This document shows, in pieces, positions 46,485 to 53,874 of a stretch of 64,000 nucleotides of DNA. Positions within the stretch are counted from its first letter, which is position 1. Every line of letters begins with the position of its first letter. The notes beneath the pieces are model-generated. The model did no database searches. It worked only from the letters and a program-made list of their open reading frames with translations, and was not told the origin of the DNA. Source of the DNA: Bacteroidota bacterium (lineage in GTDB: Bacteria > Bacteroidota > Bacteroidia > B-17B0 > Aurantibacillaceae); NCBI GenBank assembly GCA_016711805.1, contig JADJSH010000037.1:186001-250000 (forward strand), in the 5' to 3' direction. Position numbers and translations under genes: made by a program.

Positions 46485-47489
46485 TTAATTCAGTTGTTTC
46501 CACAACATATCTTTTAACTCCTGAACATTATAGCCTGTTTGAGAAGAAAAGAAAATGTAAGGAATTTTGAATTTACCTTTCATGCGTTTATTCAAATCTT
46601 TTTCTAATTCCATAATTAATTCATCATCAATGGTATCGCATTTAGAAATAGCTAAGATTCTTTGTTTATCTAATAATTCAGGATTGTATTGTTTTAATTC
46701 GTTTAATAAAATTTTATACTCCTCGTAAATATTATCACTTTGGCAACTTACCAAAAACAATAAACTGGAGTTACGTTCAATATGTCTTAAGAAACGAACC
46801 CCCAATCCTTTACCTTCACTTGCTCCTTCAATAATTCCAGGAATATCTGCCATGACAAAACTTTTGTAATCGCGATAAGGCACAATTCCTAAATTAGGTG
46901 TTAAGGTTGTAAAAGGATAATTAGCTATTTCAGGTTTAGCAGCAGAAACCACCGATAATAAGGTAGATTTACCTGCATTAGGGAAACCAACTAAACCAAC
47001 ATCAGCCAATACTTTTAATTCTAAAACTTTCCACTCTTCTTTTCCTTCTTCACCAGGCTGAGAATAACGTGGTGTTTGATTGGTAGGAGATTTAAAATGT
47101 GCATTTCCTCTTCCTCCCATTCCACCGGGTAATAAAATAAATTCTTGTCCTTCTTCGGTAATTTCGCAAATAAATTCTCCCGTTTCTAAATCACGAGCTA
47201 CAGTTCCTAAAGGAACATCTAATATTTCATCCTCACCCTCTTTACCAGATTTGTGAGAAGAACCACCATCACCACCTTGAGTAGCAATAATATGTTTACG
47301 GTATTTTAAATGGATGAGTGTCCAAAATTGTTTGTTGCCACGTAAAATCACGTGTCCTCCACGTCCACCATCTCCGCCATCTGGTCCACCAAAAGCCGTT
47401 AGTTTATCGCGGTGCAAATGCGTAGAGCCTTTACCACCTTTGCCACTTCGGCAACAAATTCTAACGTAATCAACAAAATTATTATCCAC
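46485..47489 (-). CDS. obgE: GTPase Obg (CgtA)
   Basis: A 334-residue ribosome-associated GTPase. The N-terminal glycine-rich OBG fold covers 1-158 (GGPDGGDGGRGGHV, PGGMGGRGN). The G domain has G1 GFPNAGKST (168-176), the YPFTTL switch I (191-196), G3 DIPG (215-218) and G4 SKCD, where the usual NKxD is replaced by SKxD. There is no C-terminal OCT domain, as in many Bacteroidota. It acts in 50S assembly and stress signalling. It is downstream of adk, separated by a spacer with a perfect 12-bp hairpin. Confidence 0.95.
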   Translation of the reverse strand: MDNNFVDYVRICCRSGKGGKGSTHLHRDKLTAFGGPDGGDGGRGGHVILRGNKQFWTLIHLKYRKHIIATQGGDGGSSHKSGKEGEDEILDVPLGTVARDLETGEFICEITEEGQEFILLPGGMGGRGNAHFKSPTNQTPRYSQPGEEGKEEWKVLELKVLADVGLVGFPNAGKSTLLSVVSAAKPEIANYPFTTLTPNLGIVPYRDYKSFVMADIPGIIEGASEGKGLGVRFLRHIERNSSLLFLVSCQSDNIYEEYKILLNELKQYNPELLDKQRILAISKCDTIDDELIMELEKDLNKRMKGKFKIPYIFFSSQTGYNVQELKDMLWKQLN

Positions 47490-47517
47490 TATTACTTGAG
47501 ATTAAAGATAAAAGACA

Positions 47518-47553
47518 AAAGATTTAAGAGAAGTACATTCATCTTAAATCTTT
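47518..47553 (-). terminator. Perfect 12-bp hairpin between adk and obg
   Basis: AAAGATTTAAGA (47518-47529) pairs perfectly with TCTTAAATCTTT (47542-47553) around a 12-base loop. On the minus strand it is followed by a T-rich tract with interruptions (TTTTGTCTTTTATC). It may be a weak terminator or mRNA-processing structure setting the level of obg relative to hpt-adk. Confidence 0.45.
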
Positions 47554-47572
47554 CATTTTAAGTCTTATGAAA

Positions 47573-48784
47573 TTATTTTTTCTTTTTAGTTACTTTTTTA
47601 GAAGCAACTTTTTTTACTGCTTTTTTAGGCGCTGATTTCTTCTTAGCAACTACTTTTTTTGCAGCCACCTTTTTCACTGCCTTTTTTGGAGCAACTTTTT
47701 TCTTAGCAACAACTTTCTTTACTGCTTTTTTTGGAGTCGCTTTTTTGGCAACCACTTTCTTTACAGATTTCTTAACTACCTTTTTTGGAGCTATTTTTTT
47801 AGCAACAACTTTCTTCGCTGCTTTTTTTACAACCTTTTTCGGAGCAACTTTCTTAGCTACTACCTTTTTCTTTGGAGCAGTCTTTTTAGCCACTACTTTT
47901 TTAGCCGTTTTCTTAGGAGCTGCTTTTTTCACAACTGCCTTCTTAACGGTTTTCTTTGCTGTAGGTTTAGTAATCGCTTTCTTAGCCGCCGGTTTTTTAG
48001 CTACTACTTTTTTTGCAACTGGTTTAACAGTTTCAACTTTTTTAGCTGGAGTAGAAACTGCTTTTTTTACAGGCTCAGTATTTCTTACTTCTTCAATATC
48101 TTTTTTCAACTCATTTGAAATCTCAGTTGCTACTTCAAAATCATTGATGGTTAAATCTAAATGCTCGATATCATTTTCTAACATCGTTAATTCAATTTCA
48201 GCATTCACAAAAATGATACGCTCTGTTAATTGGTTAAAGATAGATTCAATTGAACCAATTCCGTTAATAGAATGAAATTTAGCTTGCTCTGAATAATATT
48301 TTTTTAACGGCAACGTTTTGTTGTTGTATTCGTTTACACGATTTCTAATAATGTCTTCGTTAGCATCATCAGGTCGTCCAGAATCTTTACCACGTAACAA
48401 TAAACGTTTTACTAATTCTTCGTTATCAACTTCTAAAGCCAACATAGCGCTGATAGCAGTACCTTTCTTTTGCAACAAATCATCTAAAGCAACAGCTTGA
48501 GCTTGTGTGCGTGGAAAGCCATCAAAAATAAAACCATTTGCATTTGGGTTTGCATCTAACTTAGATTCAATCATTCCAATTACAATATCATCACTTACTA
48601 AATCTCCACGATCCATAATTTGTTTTGCTTCCATGCCAAGAGCTGTTCCTCTTGCAATTTCGCTACGCAAAATATCACCAGTAGATAAATGCACTAAACC
48701 ATATTTTTCAATTAACTTCTCAGATTGAGTGCCTTTTCCAGCACCTGGAGGTCCAAATAAAACGATGTTTAACATGTTGCTCAT
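47573..48784 (-). CDS. adk: Adenylate kinase with a C-terminal histone H1-like lysine-rich tail
   Basis: A 403-residue protein, about twice the normal length. Residues 1-192 are a complete short-type adenylate kinase: P-loop GPPGAGKGT (11-19), FDGFPRT (88-93), LID region RLLLRGKDSGRPDD (127-140). After an acidic linker (about 193-236, including ENDIEHLDL) the last 165 residues are almost only K, A, V, P and T in repeats such as KKVVAKKAPKK, resembling histone H1 or AlgP tails. The core interconverts ATP/AMP and ADP. The tail probably binds DNA or RNA, or tethers the enzyme to the nucleoid or ribosome. It is co-oriented with hpt (24 bases upstream) and obg. Confidence 0.92.
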   Translation of the reverse strand: MSNMLNIVLFGPPGAGKGTQSEKLIEKYGLVHLSTGDILRSEIARGTALGMEAKQIMDRGDLVSDDIVIGMIESKLDANPNANGFIFDGFPRTQAQAVALDDLLQKKGTAISAMLALEVDNEELVKRLLLRGKDSGRPDDANEDIIRNRVNEYNNKTLPLKKYYSEQAKFHSINGIGSIESIFNQLTERIIFVNAEIELTMLENDIEHLDLTINDFEVATEISNELKKDIEEVRNTEPVKKAVSTPAKKVETVKPVAKKVVAKKPAAKKAITKPTAKKTVKKAVVKKAAPKKTAKKVVAKKTAPKKKVVAKKVAPKKVVKKAAKKVVAKKIAPKKVVKKSVKKVVAKKATPKKAVKKVVAKKKVAPKKAVKKVAAKKVVAKKKSAPKKAVKKVASKKVTKKKK

Positions 48785-48808
48785 AGTTGATGTTTTTATT
48801 GTTATTTA

Positions 48809-49351
48809 TTATTTTGATTCAAGTACAAAAATTTCTTTCATATTTCTTCCTAAGCCGTCGTAGTCTAAGCCATAACCGACAACAAAATCATTCGGAATTT
48901 CCATGCCCACGTAATCTACTGCTATATCTTTTTTATAAGCTTCGGGTTTTAATAAAAATGATGCTACTTTAATTTGCTTCACTTCTTTTTTCGTTAAAAG
49001 TGCCACTAGTTTTTCTAAAGTTACTCCAGTATCTACGATATCTTCCACTACAACAACGGTTCTACCTTTAATTTCTTCTGTTAAACCAATCATTTCGGTA
49101 ACAGTGCCAGTACTACTTGTGCCATGATACGATGCTAATTTTATAAAAGAAATTTCACAAGGAATAGTGACTTCTTTCAATAAATCGGCAGCAAACATAA
49201 ATGAACCATTTAATACCACTAAAAACAAGGGCATATCATTTACCAAATCGGTATTTATTTTTTGAGCCAATTGTTTTACGCTTGCCGAAATTTTATCGGA
49301 AGTAATGTATGGAACAAAGGTTTTATCTTTTAAAGTAACGCGTTGCATCAA
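48809..49351 (-). CDS. hpt: Hypoxanthine phosphoribosyltransferase
   Basis: A 180-residue purine salvage enzyme that converts hypoxanthine/guanine with PRPP to IMP/GMP. The PRPP-binding motif VVVVEDIVDTGVTL spans about 99-112 (core VEDIVDTG 102-109). The flexible-loop dipeptide region is KLASYHGTSSTG (71-82) and the base-pocket segment is VDYVGMEIPNDFVVGYGLDYDG near the end. Length and order are normal. It is the first gene of the hpt-adk-obg block. Confidence 0.95.
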   Translation of the reverse strand: MMQRVTLKDKTFVPYITSDKISASVKQLAQKINTDLVNDMPLFLVVLNGSFMFAADLLKEVTIPCEISFIKLASYHGTSSTGTVTEMIGLTEEIKGRTVVVVEDIVDTGVTLEKLVALLTKKEVKQIKVASFLLKPEAYKKDIAVDYVGMEIPNDFVVGYGLDYDGLGRNMKEIFVLESK

Positions 49352-49367
49352 TTATTTTTTGAAAGCA

Positions 49368-49375
49368 CAAATATA
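49368..49375 (-). promoter_or_regulatory. Possible -7 box for the hpt-adk-obg block
   Basis: Minus-strand TATATTTG fits TAnnTTTG and lies 16 bases upstream of the hpt ATG at 49351. No clear -33 element was identified at 19-21 bases. Confidence 0.4.
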
Positions 49376-49670
49376 ACAACTATTTAATGAGGAAAATAGG
49401 GCAAAAGTAAAATATACTCCATTATTAAAAATCACTAAAAAAGATGGTTTTATATTTTCTTTTTGCTTGAACAAAAAGAAACAAAAATTCAAGGCGAAAG
49501 ACCAATTCCAATCTTTTTCTCGCACAAAAAGCCCTCGCAATGCCTCCGAAAAAATTGCAATTCGCACTCTTTCGCCAAAAGCAGCCGCACACTTACTAAC
49601 GTATGATACGTTTGCAAAAAACATGGCTGACAAAAAACTAAGAAAAATAATAAAGCAGATTTAGCTAGTC
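49376..49670. other. Gene-free spacer with repeat-like sequence
   Basis: The 319 bases between hpt and the thioesterase (49352-49670) hold no convincing gene. Overlapping short ORFs on both strands (for example 49467-49664 plus) are poly-lysine/arginine rich with no signal, and are rejected. A segment near 49461-49500 (AACAAAAAGAAACAAAAATT and flanks) looks like a dispersed AT-rich repeat of the type common in Bacteroidota spacers. Confidence 0.5.
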
Positions 49671-50222
49671 TTAAAATGTAATTTTACAGCGTTCTTTTGC
49701 GAAAAGATGTCTATTTGAATCTACCTCAAGCAATGTTTTAGCATTATGAAGCTCCTTTTTGTAGGTGTTTTTTAATTCCTTTCTTTTTATGGCTTCTAAA
49801 AAACGACGAGCATCGTCTTTACTCTCTAAAATCAGGCCTGGCACTTGAGTTACATGACCATTTTCATCCTTTGCCACCATCGTAAAATAAGAGGTATTGG
49901 TGTGTTTTACGGTTCCAATTTTAAAATCTTCGGCAATCACTTTAATACCTATAACCAGCGATGAGTTTCCAACATAGTTTACAGATGCAAACATCGACAC
50001 CATTTCTCCAACATCTACTGGCTGCAAAAACTCTACATTATCCACAGAAACGGTTACACAATAGTTACCTGCGTGTTTGGAAGCACAGGCATAGGCAACC
50101 TTATCCATAAGAGATAACAAAATTCCGCCGTGAATTTTCCCGCCAAAATTCGCGTAAGATGGTATCATTAATTCGGTAAGTGTCGTTTGAGAATAACTAA
50201 CAGATTTGAAAATGTCGTCCAT
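49671..50222 (-). CDS. Acyl-CoA thioesterase (hotdog fold, YciA/BFIT-like)
   Basis: A 183-residue protein when started at the ATG at 50222 (MDDIFKSVSYSQTTLTELMI). The longer frame to 50285 is unsupported. The hotdog-fold signature is PSYANFGGKIHGGILLSLMDKVAYACA (about 22-48) followed by VTVSVDNVEFLQPVDVGE. The family hydrolyses acyl-CoA thioesters in the cytoplasm; chain-length preference cannot be read from the sequence. A short basic C-terminal tail (about 140-183) follows the single hotdog domain. A -7-like TAAATTTG (50248-50241) precedes it. It is divergent from the MATE gene. Confidence 0.87.
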   Translation of the reverse strand: MDDIFKSVSYSQTTLTELMIPSYANFGGKIHGGILLSLMDKVAYACASKHAGNYCVTVSVDNVEFLQPVDVGEMVSMFASVNYVGNSSLVIGIKVIAEDFKIGTVKHTNTSYFTMVAKDENGHVTQVPGLILESKDDARRFLEAIKRKELKNTYKKELHNAKTLLEVDSNRHLFAKERCKITF

Positions 50223-50240
50223 AAGATTTAAAATATGTAT

Positions 50241-50248
50241 CAAATTTA
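50241..50248 (-). promoter_or_regulatory. Possible -7 box for the thioesterase gene
   Basis: Minus-strand TAAATTTG matches TAnnTTTG and sits 18 bases before the ATG at 50222. It supports that start over the longer frame, whose start codon would lie upstream of this promoter. Confidence 0.4.
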
Positions 50249-50294
50249 AAAATATTGGATTAAACTCATCTAAAATTAGTCTCAATTAAATCAG

Positions 50295-50302
50295 TAGATT
50301 TG
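50295..50302 (+). promoter_or_regulatory. Possible -7 box immediately before the MATE gene start
   Basis: TAGATTTG matches TAnnTTTG. Only six bases separate it from the GTG at 50309, which would place the transcription start at or next to the start codon (leaderless or near-leaderless mRNA). No clear -33 was seen. Confidence 0.35.
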
Positions 50303-50308
50303 CAGCCC

Positions 50309-51667
50309 GTGAACAATTCGCTTAAAAATACGCATCTTAAAGACACCATTTCTTTGTCAATTCCTTTGGTAATGACCCAAATTGGGCATATAATCACTGG
50401 GATGGTAGATAATATATTTTTAGGAAAATTAGGAAAAACCGAACAGGCCGCAGGGATTTTATCGAATAATTTATTCGTTATCCTACTCGTATTTAGTATT
50501 GGCATGAGCTACGTATTAACACCAGCAGTTACAGATGCTCACGTCAATCAAAACGAAAAAGAGAAAGCCTCCCTATTTAAAAACTCTTTATTTATCAATA
50601 TGGTAGTAGCTGTTTTGTTATTTATCATTTTATTTTTTTCGTCACCGTTACTAGCTTACATGCAGCAACCAGAAGATGTGGTAGTTTTAGCCATTCCATT
50701 TTTTGATGTATTGATCTTTTCGATTATTCCAGTGGCACTATTTTTTGTGTGCAAACAATATACCGAAGGCCTAAGCAACACCAAAGCTGCCATGTATATC
50801 AGTGTAATTGGCAACATACTAAATATCATTTTAAATTATTTATTGATTTATGGGTATTGCGGCTTGCCTGAATTAGGCTATATGGGTTCTTGCTGGGCAA
50901 CCTTTATTGCTCGTGTATTTATGGGAATTGGGTTCTTAATCTTTGTATTCAAACATAACTCTGTAAACTCTTTTGCAAAATATTATCAAGAAGCCAAAAT
51001 AAATGCTCAACATTTTTGGCCATTGTTTAAAGATGGCTTAGCCTCAGCCTTACAATTCACTTTTGAGGTAGCCGCCTTTGCTATTGCTGGTTTATTAGCA
51101 GGCGTGTTTGGTAAAGAACAAATTGATGCGCATGGCATTGCTTTAAGCATGGCAGCATTTACATATATGTTTGCCAGCGGTATTGGAAGCGCTACCACTA
51201 TTAGAGTTGGGAATTATTATGCAAAACATGATTTAACCAATTTGAAATTAGCCATCAAAACATCCTATAAATTAGTGATTGTAACCATGGGTTTTATGGC
51301 GCTTGTTTTTATTTGTTTTAATACCGTTTTGCCAATTGTATTTAGTAACGATGCAGAAATTATTTTAATAGCTTCAAAATTATTGTTATTCGCCGCCTTA
51401 TTTCAATTATTTGATGGGACTCAAGTGGTTGCAATTGGTGCATTGCGTGGCTTAGAAGATTATAAATATCCTACCTATATTGCTTTTATTGGTTATTGGA
51501 TTATTGCATTACCACTATGTTATATATTTGGTTTTATGATGAACTACAAAGTTTATGGCGTTTGGCTAGCCCTGAGTATTGGTTTAGGATTTGTGGCAAT
51601 AGCTTTATCTATAAGAATTCGTAATTTGATAAGATTAAAATCTATATCATCACAAAATACAAACTAG
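50309..51667 (+). CDS. MATE family efflux transporter
   Basis: A polytopic inner-membrane protein of about 452 residues with roughly twelve helices in two homologous halves (SIPLVMTQIGHIITGMVDNIFLGKLG at the start, GLASALQFTFEVAAFAIAGLLAG at the half repeat). The family exports drugs, dyes or metabolites using Na+ or H+ gradients; the substrate is not predictable. The start is either TTG at 50300 or GTG at 50309. I choose GTG, since TTG overlaps a -7-like box. The last 26 bases overlap the convergent gene at 51642-52238. Confidence 0.9.
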   Translation: MNNSLKNTHLKDTISLSIPLVMTQIGHIITGMVDNIFLGKLGKTEQAAGILSNNLFVILLVFSIGMSYVLTPAVTDAHVNQNEKEKASLFKNSLFINMVVAVLLFIILFFSSPLLAYMQQPEDVVVLAIPFFDVLIFSIIPVALFFVCKQYTEGLSNTKAAMYISVIGNILNIILNYLLIYGYCGLPELGYMGSCWATFIARVFMGIGFLIFVFKHNSVNSFAKYYQEAKINAQHFWPLFKDGLASALQFTFEVAAFAIAGLLAGVFGKEQIDAHGIALSMAAFTYMFASGIGSATTIRVGNYYAKHDLTNLKLAIKTSYKLVIVTMGFMALVFICFNTVLPIVFSNDAEIILIASKLLLFAALFQLFDGTQVVAIGALRGLEDYKYPTYIAFIGYWIIALPLCYIFGFMMNYKVYGVWLALSIGLGFVAIALSIRIRNLIRLKSISSQNTN

Positions 51668-52238
51668 CTAAAAAAAACAAACCAAATACCGTTAATAATC
51701 CATTAACGCTTAAATGCTTATTTACTTTATAAATAAAAAAACCTAAACATAAGGCAAATACAATCACGATGAAGGAAGGGTAAGTATAAATGTGCCAAAA
51801 AGTTCTATCATCAAAGCCCAATTTTACCTTAATGATTTTATTGAATAATAAATCCCGTCCCACATAAAACCCTTCAAAACGCTTTGGCAATTGATATATC
51901 TCACTAGTTTTAATTGGCACCACTAATCCGTCGATGGCTGTAATTTGTAATTCTGTTATGGTGCGTGCATTTACACTACGGTTAAACTCTCCATAAGAAC
52001 AACTAATACTTGATACATAATTTTTTTGCCAATGACAGCAAATTAAAATACTCAATAAACAATAGGATAAAAAAGCAACCAAAGCAATATTAATACGATT
52101 GAATATTTTATAAAAAGTAGTCTTTTTTAAATCTTCAATCCGTTTGAGTTCTTTTAGAAGCTTAATTTGCTTTACATAAAACAACTCTTCGGTAGATAAA
52201 GGTGTGCGAGGTTTTCTCCGAGGTTGTTCTTCTTGCAT
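51642..52238 (-). CDS. Membrane protein of unknown function
   Basis: A 198-residue protein: charged N-terminus (RRKPRTPLSTEELFYVKQIKLLKELKRIEDLKK, coiled-coil-like), one membrane segment at about 50-67 (INIALVAFLSYCLLSILICC), a soluble middle and two C-terminal hydrophobic segments (about 153-190). I do not recognise the family. It overlaps the end of the convergent MATE gene and is encoded 24 bases downstream of the glycosyltransferase, probably in one transcript. Confidence 0.7.
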   Translation of the reverse strand: MQEEQPRRKPRTPLSTEELFYVKQIKLLKELKRIEDLKKTTFYKIFNRINIALVAFLSYCLLSILICCHWQKNYVSSISCSYGEFNRSVNARTITELQITAIDGLVVPIKTSEIYQLPKRFEGFYVGRDLLFNKIIKVKLGFDDRTFWHIYTYPSFIVIVFALCLGFFIYKVNKHLSVNGLLTVFGLFFLASLYFVMI

Positions 52239-52262
52239 TTCAATTATAAATTATGAAGGAAA

Positions 52263-53222
52263 CTATAAATTAATTTTCTTTTCTAATAAATAATTATTTC
52301 TATCAGGTGAATTTCTTAAAATTAATTCTCCAATAAATCCTGCCAAAAACAACATGGTTCCTAAAACCATAGATGTTAAGGCAATAAAGAAAGAGGGGCG
52401 TTGAGTTAATAAACGAGCCGGAACATGAATGATAAATGCATGGTAAAATTTATCGGCACCTAAATAAAGGGTAGAACAAAATCCAACAATAAACATTAAG
52501 GTTCCTATTAAACCAAAAAAGTGCATCGGACGTTTCCCGAATTTAGATAAGAAGGTAATGGTCAATAAATCAAGAAAACCATTGATAAACCTATCCCATC
52601 CAAATTTACTAACGCCATATTTTCGAGCTTGATGTTGCACGACCTTTTCGCCAATATTATAAAAACCTGCGTTTTTAGCTAATACGGGAATAAAGCGGTG
52701 CATCTCACCATAAATCTCAATGCTTTTAACTACTTCTTTTTTATAGGCTTTTAAACCGCAATTCATATCGTGTAATTTAATGCCAGATATTTTTCGGTTA
52801 GTCCAGTTATATAATTTTGAAGGGATATTTTTAGTAAAAGCATTATCAAAACGCTTTTGTTTCCATCCACTCACCAAATCAAAATTACCCGAAGTTATCA
52901 TCTTATATAATTCAGGTATTTCATCAGGAGAATCTTGCAAATCGGCATCCATAGTAATCACCACATCACCTTGTGCTGCTTCAAAACCAACATGTAAGCC
53001 AGGAGATTTTCCGTAATTACGACGAAACTTAATAGCCTTCACACAATGATTTTTAGCTGCAATCGACTCAATTACTTGCCAAGATTTATCTTTACTACCA
53101 TCATCTACAAACAAAATCTCGTAAGAAAATTGGTTTTCATCCATTACACGTTTAATCCAGTCGTGAAGTTCTGGCAACGATTCTTCCTCGTTAAATAATG
53201 GAATGACAACTGAAATGTTCAT
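52263..53222 (-). CDS. GT2 glycosyltransferase, polyprenyl-phosphate type (DPM1/GtrB/ArnC-like)
   Basis: A 319-residue membrane glycosyltransferase. The GT-A domain begins ISVVIPLFNEEESLPEL (3-19) with FVDDGSKDKSW (38-48) and the metal-binding DADLQDSPDE (92-101). Two C-terminal membrane segments (about 235-257 and 270-295) match enzymes that load a sugar onto undecaprenyl or dolichyl phosphate for later transfer to surface glycans or lipid A. The sugar is unknown. A possible -7 box (TAATTTTG) lies 48 bases upstream. It is divergent from the SRP RNA gene. Confidence 0.92.
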   Translation of the reverse strand: MNISVVIPLFNEEESLPELHDWIKRVMDENQFSYEILFVDDGSKDKSWQVIESIAAKNHCVKAIKFRRNYGKSPGLHVGFEAAQGDVVITMDADLQDSPDEIPELYKMITSGNFDLVSGWKQKRFDNAFTKNIPSKLYNWTNRKISGIKLHDMNCGLKAYKKEVVKSIEIYGEMHRFIPVLAKNAGFYNIGEKVVQHQARKYGVSKFGWDRFINGFLDLLTITFLSKFGKRPMHFFGLIGTLMFIVGFCSTLYLGADKFYHAFIIHVPARLLTQRPSFFIALTSMVLGTMLFLAGFIGELILRNSPDRNNYLLEKKINL

Positions 53223-53270
53223 ATAATGCGGTTAATGAAAGCATAAATATAACTAACATATAAATTTTAT

Positions 53271-53278
53271 CAAAATTA
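53271..53278 (-). promoter_or_regulatory. Possible -7 box for the GT2 gene
   Basis: Minus-strand TAATTTTG matches TAnnTTTG and precedes the ATG at 53222 by 48 bases. No -33 was confirmed. Confidence 0.3.
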
Positions 53279-53300
53279 TGGTAAATATGGAATAATTTGG

Positions 53301-53308
53301 TACTTTTG
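53301..53308 (+). promoter_or_regulatory. -7 box of the SRP RNA promoter
   Basis: TACTTTTG matches TAnnTTTG exactly and lies four bases before the predicted 5' end of the SRP RNA (53313), the expected spacing for this promoter type. This supports both the promoter and the RNA 5' end. Confidence 0.6.
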
Positions 53309-53312
53309 CCGC

Positions 53313-53407
53313 GGGTAAGTCTTTCACGACCAGCTCCTGTCAAATCCCCCAGGATGGGAACATAGCAAGGGTAGATGGTTGAGCGGTGCGATGAAAGTAG
53401 CTTACCC
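53313..53407 (+). ncRNA. ffs: Bacterial small signal recognition particle RNA (4.5S-type)
   Basis: A 95-base RNA closed by a GGGTAAG (53313-53319) / CTTACCC (53401-53407) stem. It contains the conserved SRP core recognised in Bacteroidota (CCAGCTCCTGTC; CCCCCAGGATGGGAACATAG; CAAGGGTAGATGG). It lies between the divergent GT2 gene and a small membrane protein gene and has no ORF. A run of seven T follows at once (53408-53414). It pairs with Ffh to deliver membrane proteins. Confidence 0.9.
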
Positions 53408-53414
53408 TTTTTTT
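53408..53414 (+). terminator. U-tract terminator of the SRP RNA
   Basis: Seven T residues directly follow the terminal GGGTAAG/CTTACCC stem of the RNA, giving an intrinsic terminator shared with the RNA structure. The following stretch 53415-53530 shows no gene. Confidence 0.65.
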
Positions 53415-53530
53415 GTGCCCAAAAACGAGGTATAAAAAACCTGCGAAAAATCAGTTTTTTTAATTGTAAATTATTGTAACTTGTATTTTAAAGTATTAGT
53501 AGAAATAATAAACAATAATAACATCTAGCT

Positions 53531-53872
53531 ATGAAATCTACAGACGAAGACTACGAAAAGTATTATGATCAAGCAAGATCGCTTCAGCATCAATACCGTA
53601 ATTATGACGACTTACGTGATGTTCTTATGAAAAATGGTGCAAGCGACCTATTAGCTAGTGAAATTGTTTCGCAACTCAAAAAAATAACCCACGCCAAAAA
53701 TAGAACTACAGGCACGCAAATTTTACTTTTTAGTTGCCTACTTTTATTAATTGGCTTCGTGCTTACTGTTATTTGCTTTTACAGTAATACCTCCTTTAAT
53801 GCCGTTATGTATGGTTTTACATCCATTGGCTTAATTGGAATATTTATTGGCTTATTTTATATATTTAATTAA
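53531..53872 (+). CDS. Small membrane protein of unknown function
   Basis: A 113-residue protein with a charged helical N-terminus (about 1-55, EKYYDQARSLQHQYRNYDDL) and two transmembrane helices (about 62-83 and 90-112). I recognise no family, though similar short two-helix proteins are frequent in Bacteroidota. It ends 2 bases before the stop of the convergent carB. The ATG follows an AT-rich leader without SD. Confidence 0.68.
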   Translation: MKSTDEDYEKYYDQARSLQHQYRNYDDLRDVLMKNGASDLLASEIVSQLKKITHAKNRTTGTQILLFSCLLLLIGFVLTVICFYSNTSFNAVMYGFTSIGLIGIFIGLFYIFN

Positions 53873-53874
53873 GA

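Noticed and set aside
47745..48275. Plus-strand ORF of 176 codons opposite the adk tail
   Set aside because: It is the complement of the lysine-rich repeat code, has no family resemblance and lies within a well-supported gene.
49352..49664. Short ORFs on both strands in the hpt-thioesterase spacer
   Set aside because: They overlap each other, are of biased composition and show no recognisable domain or good start context.
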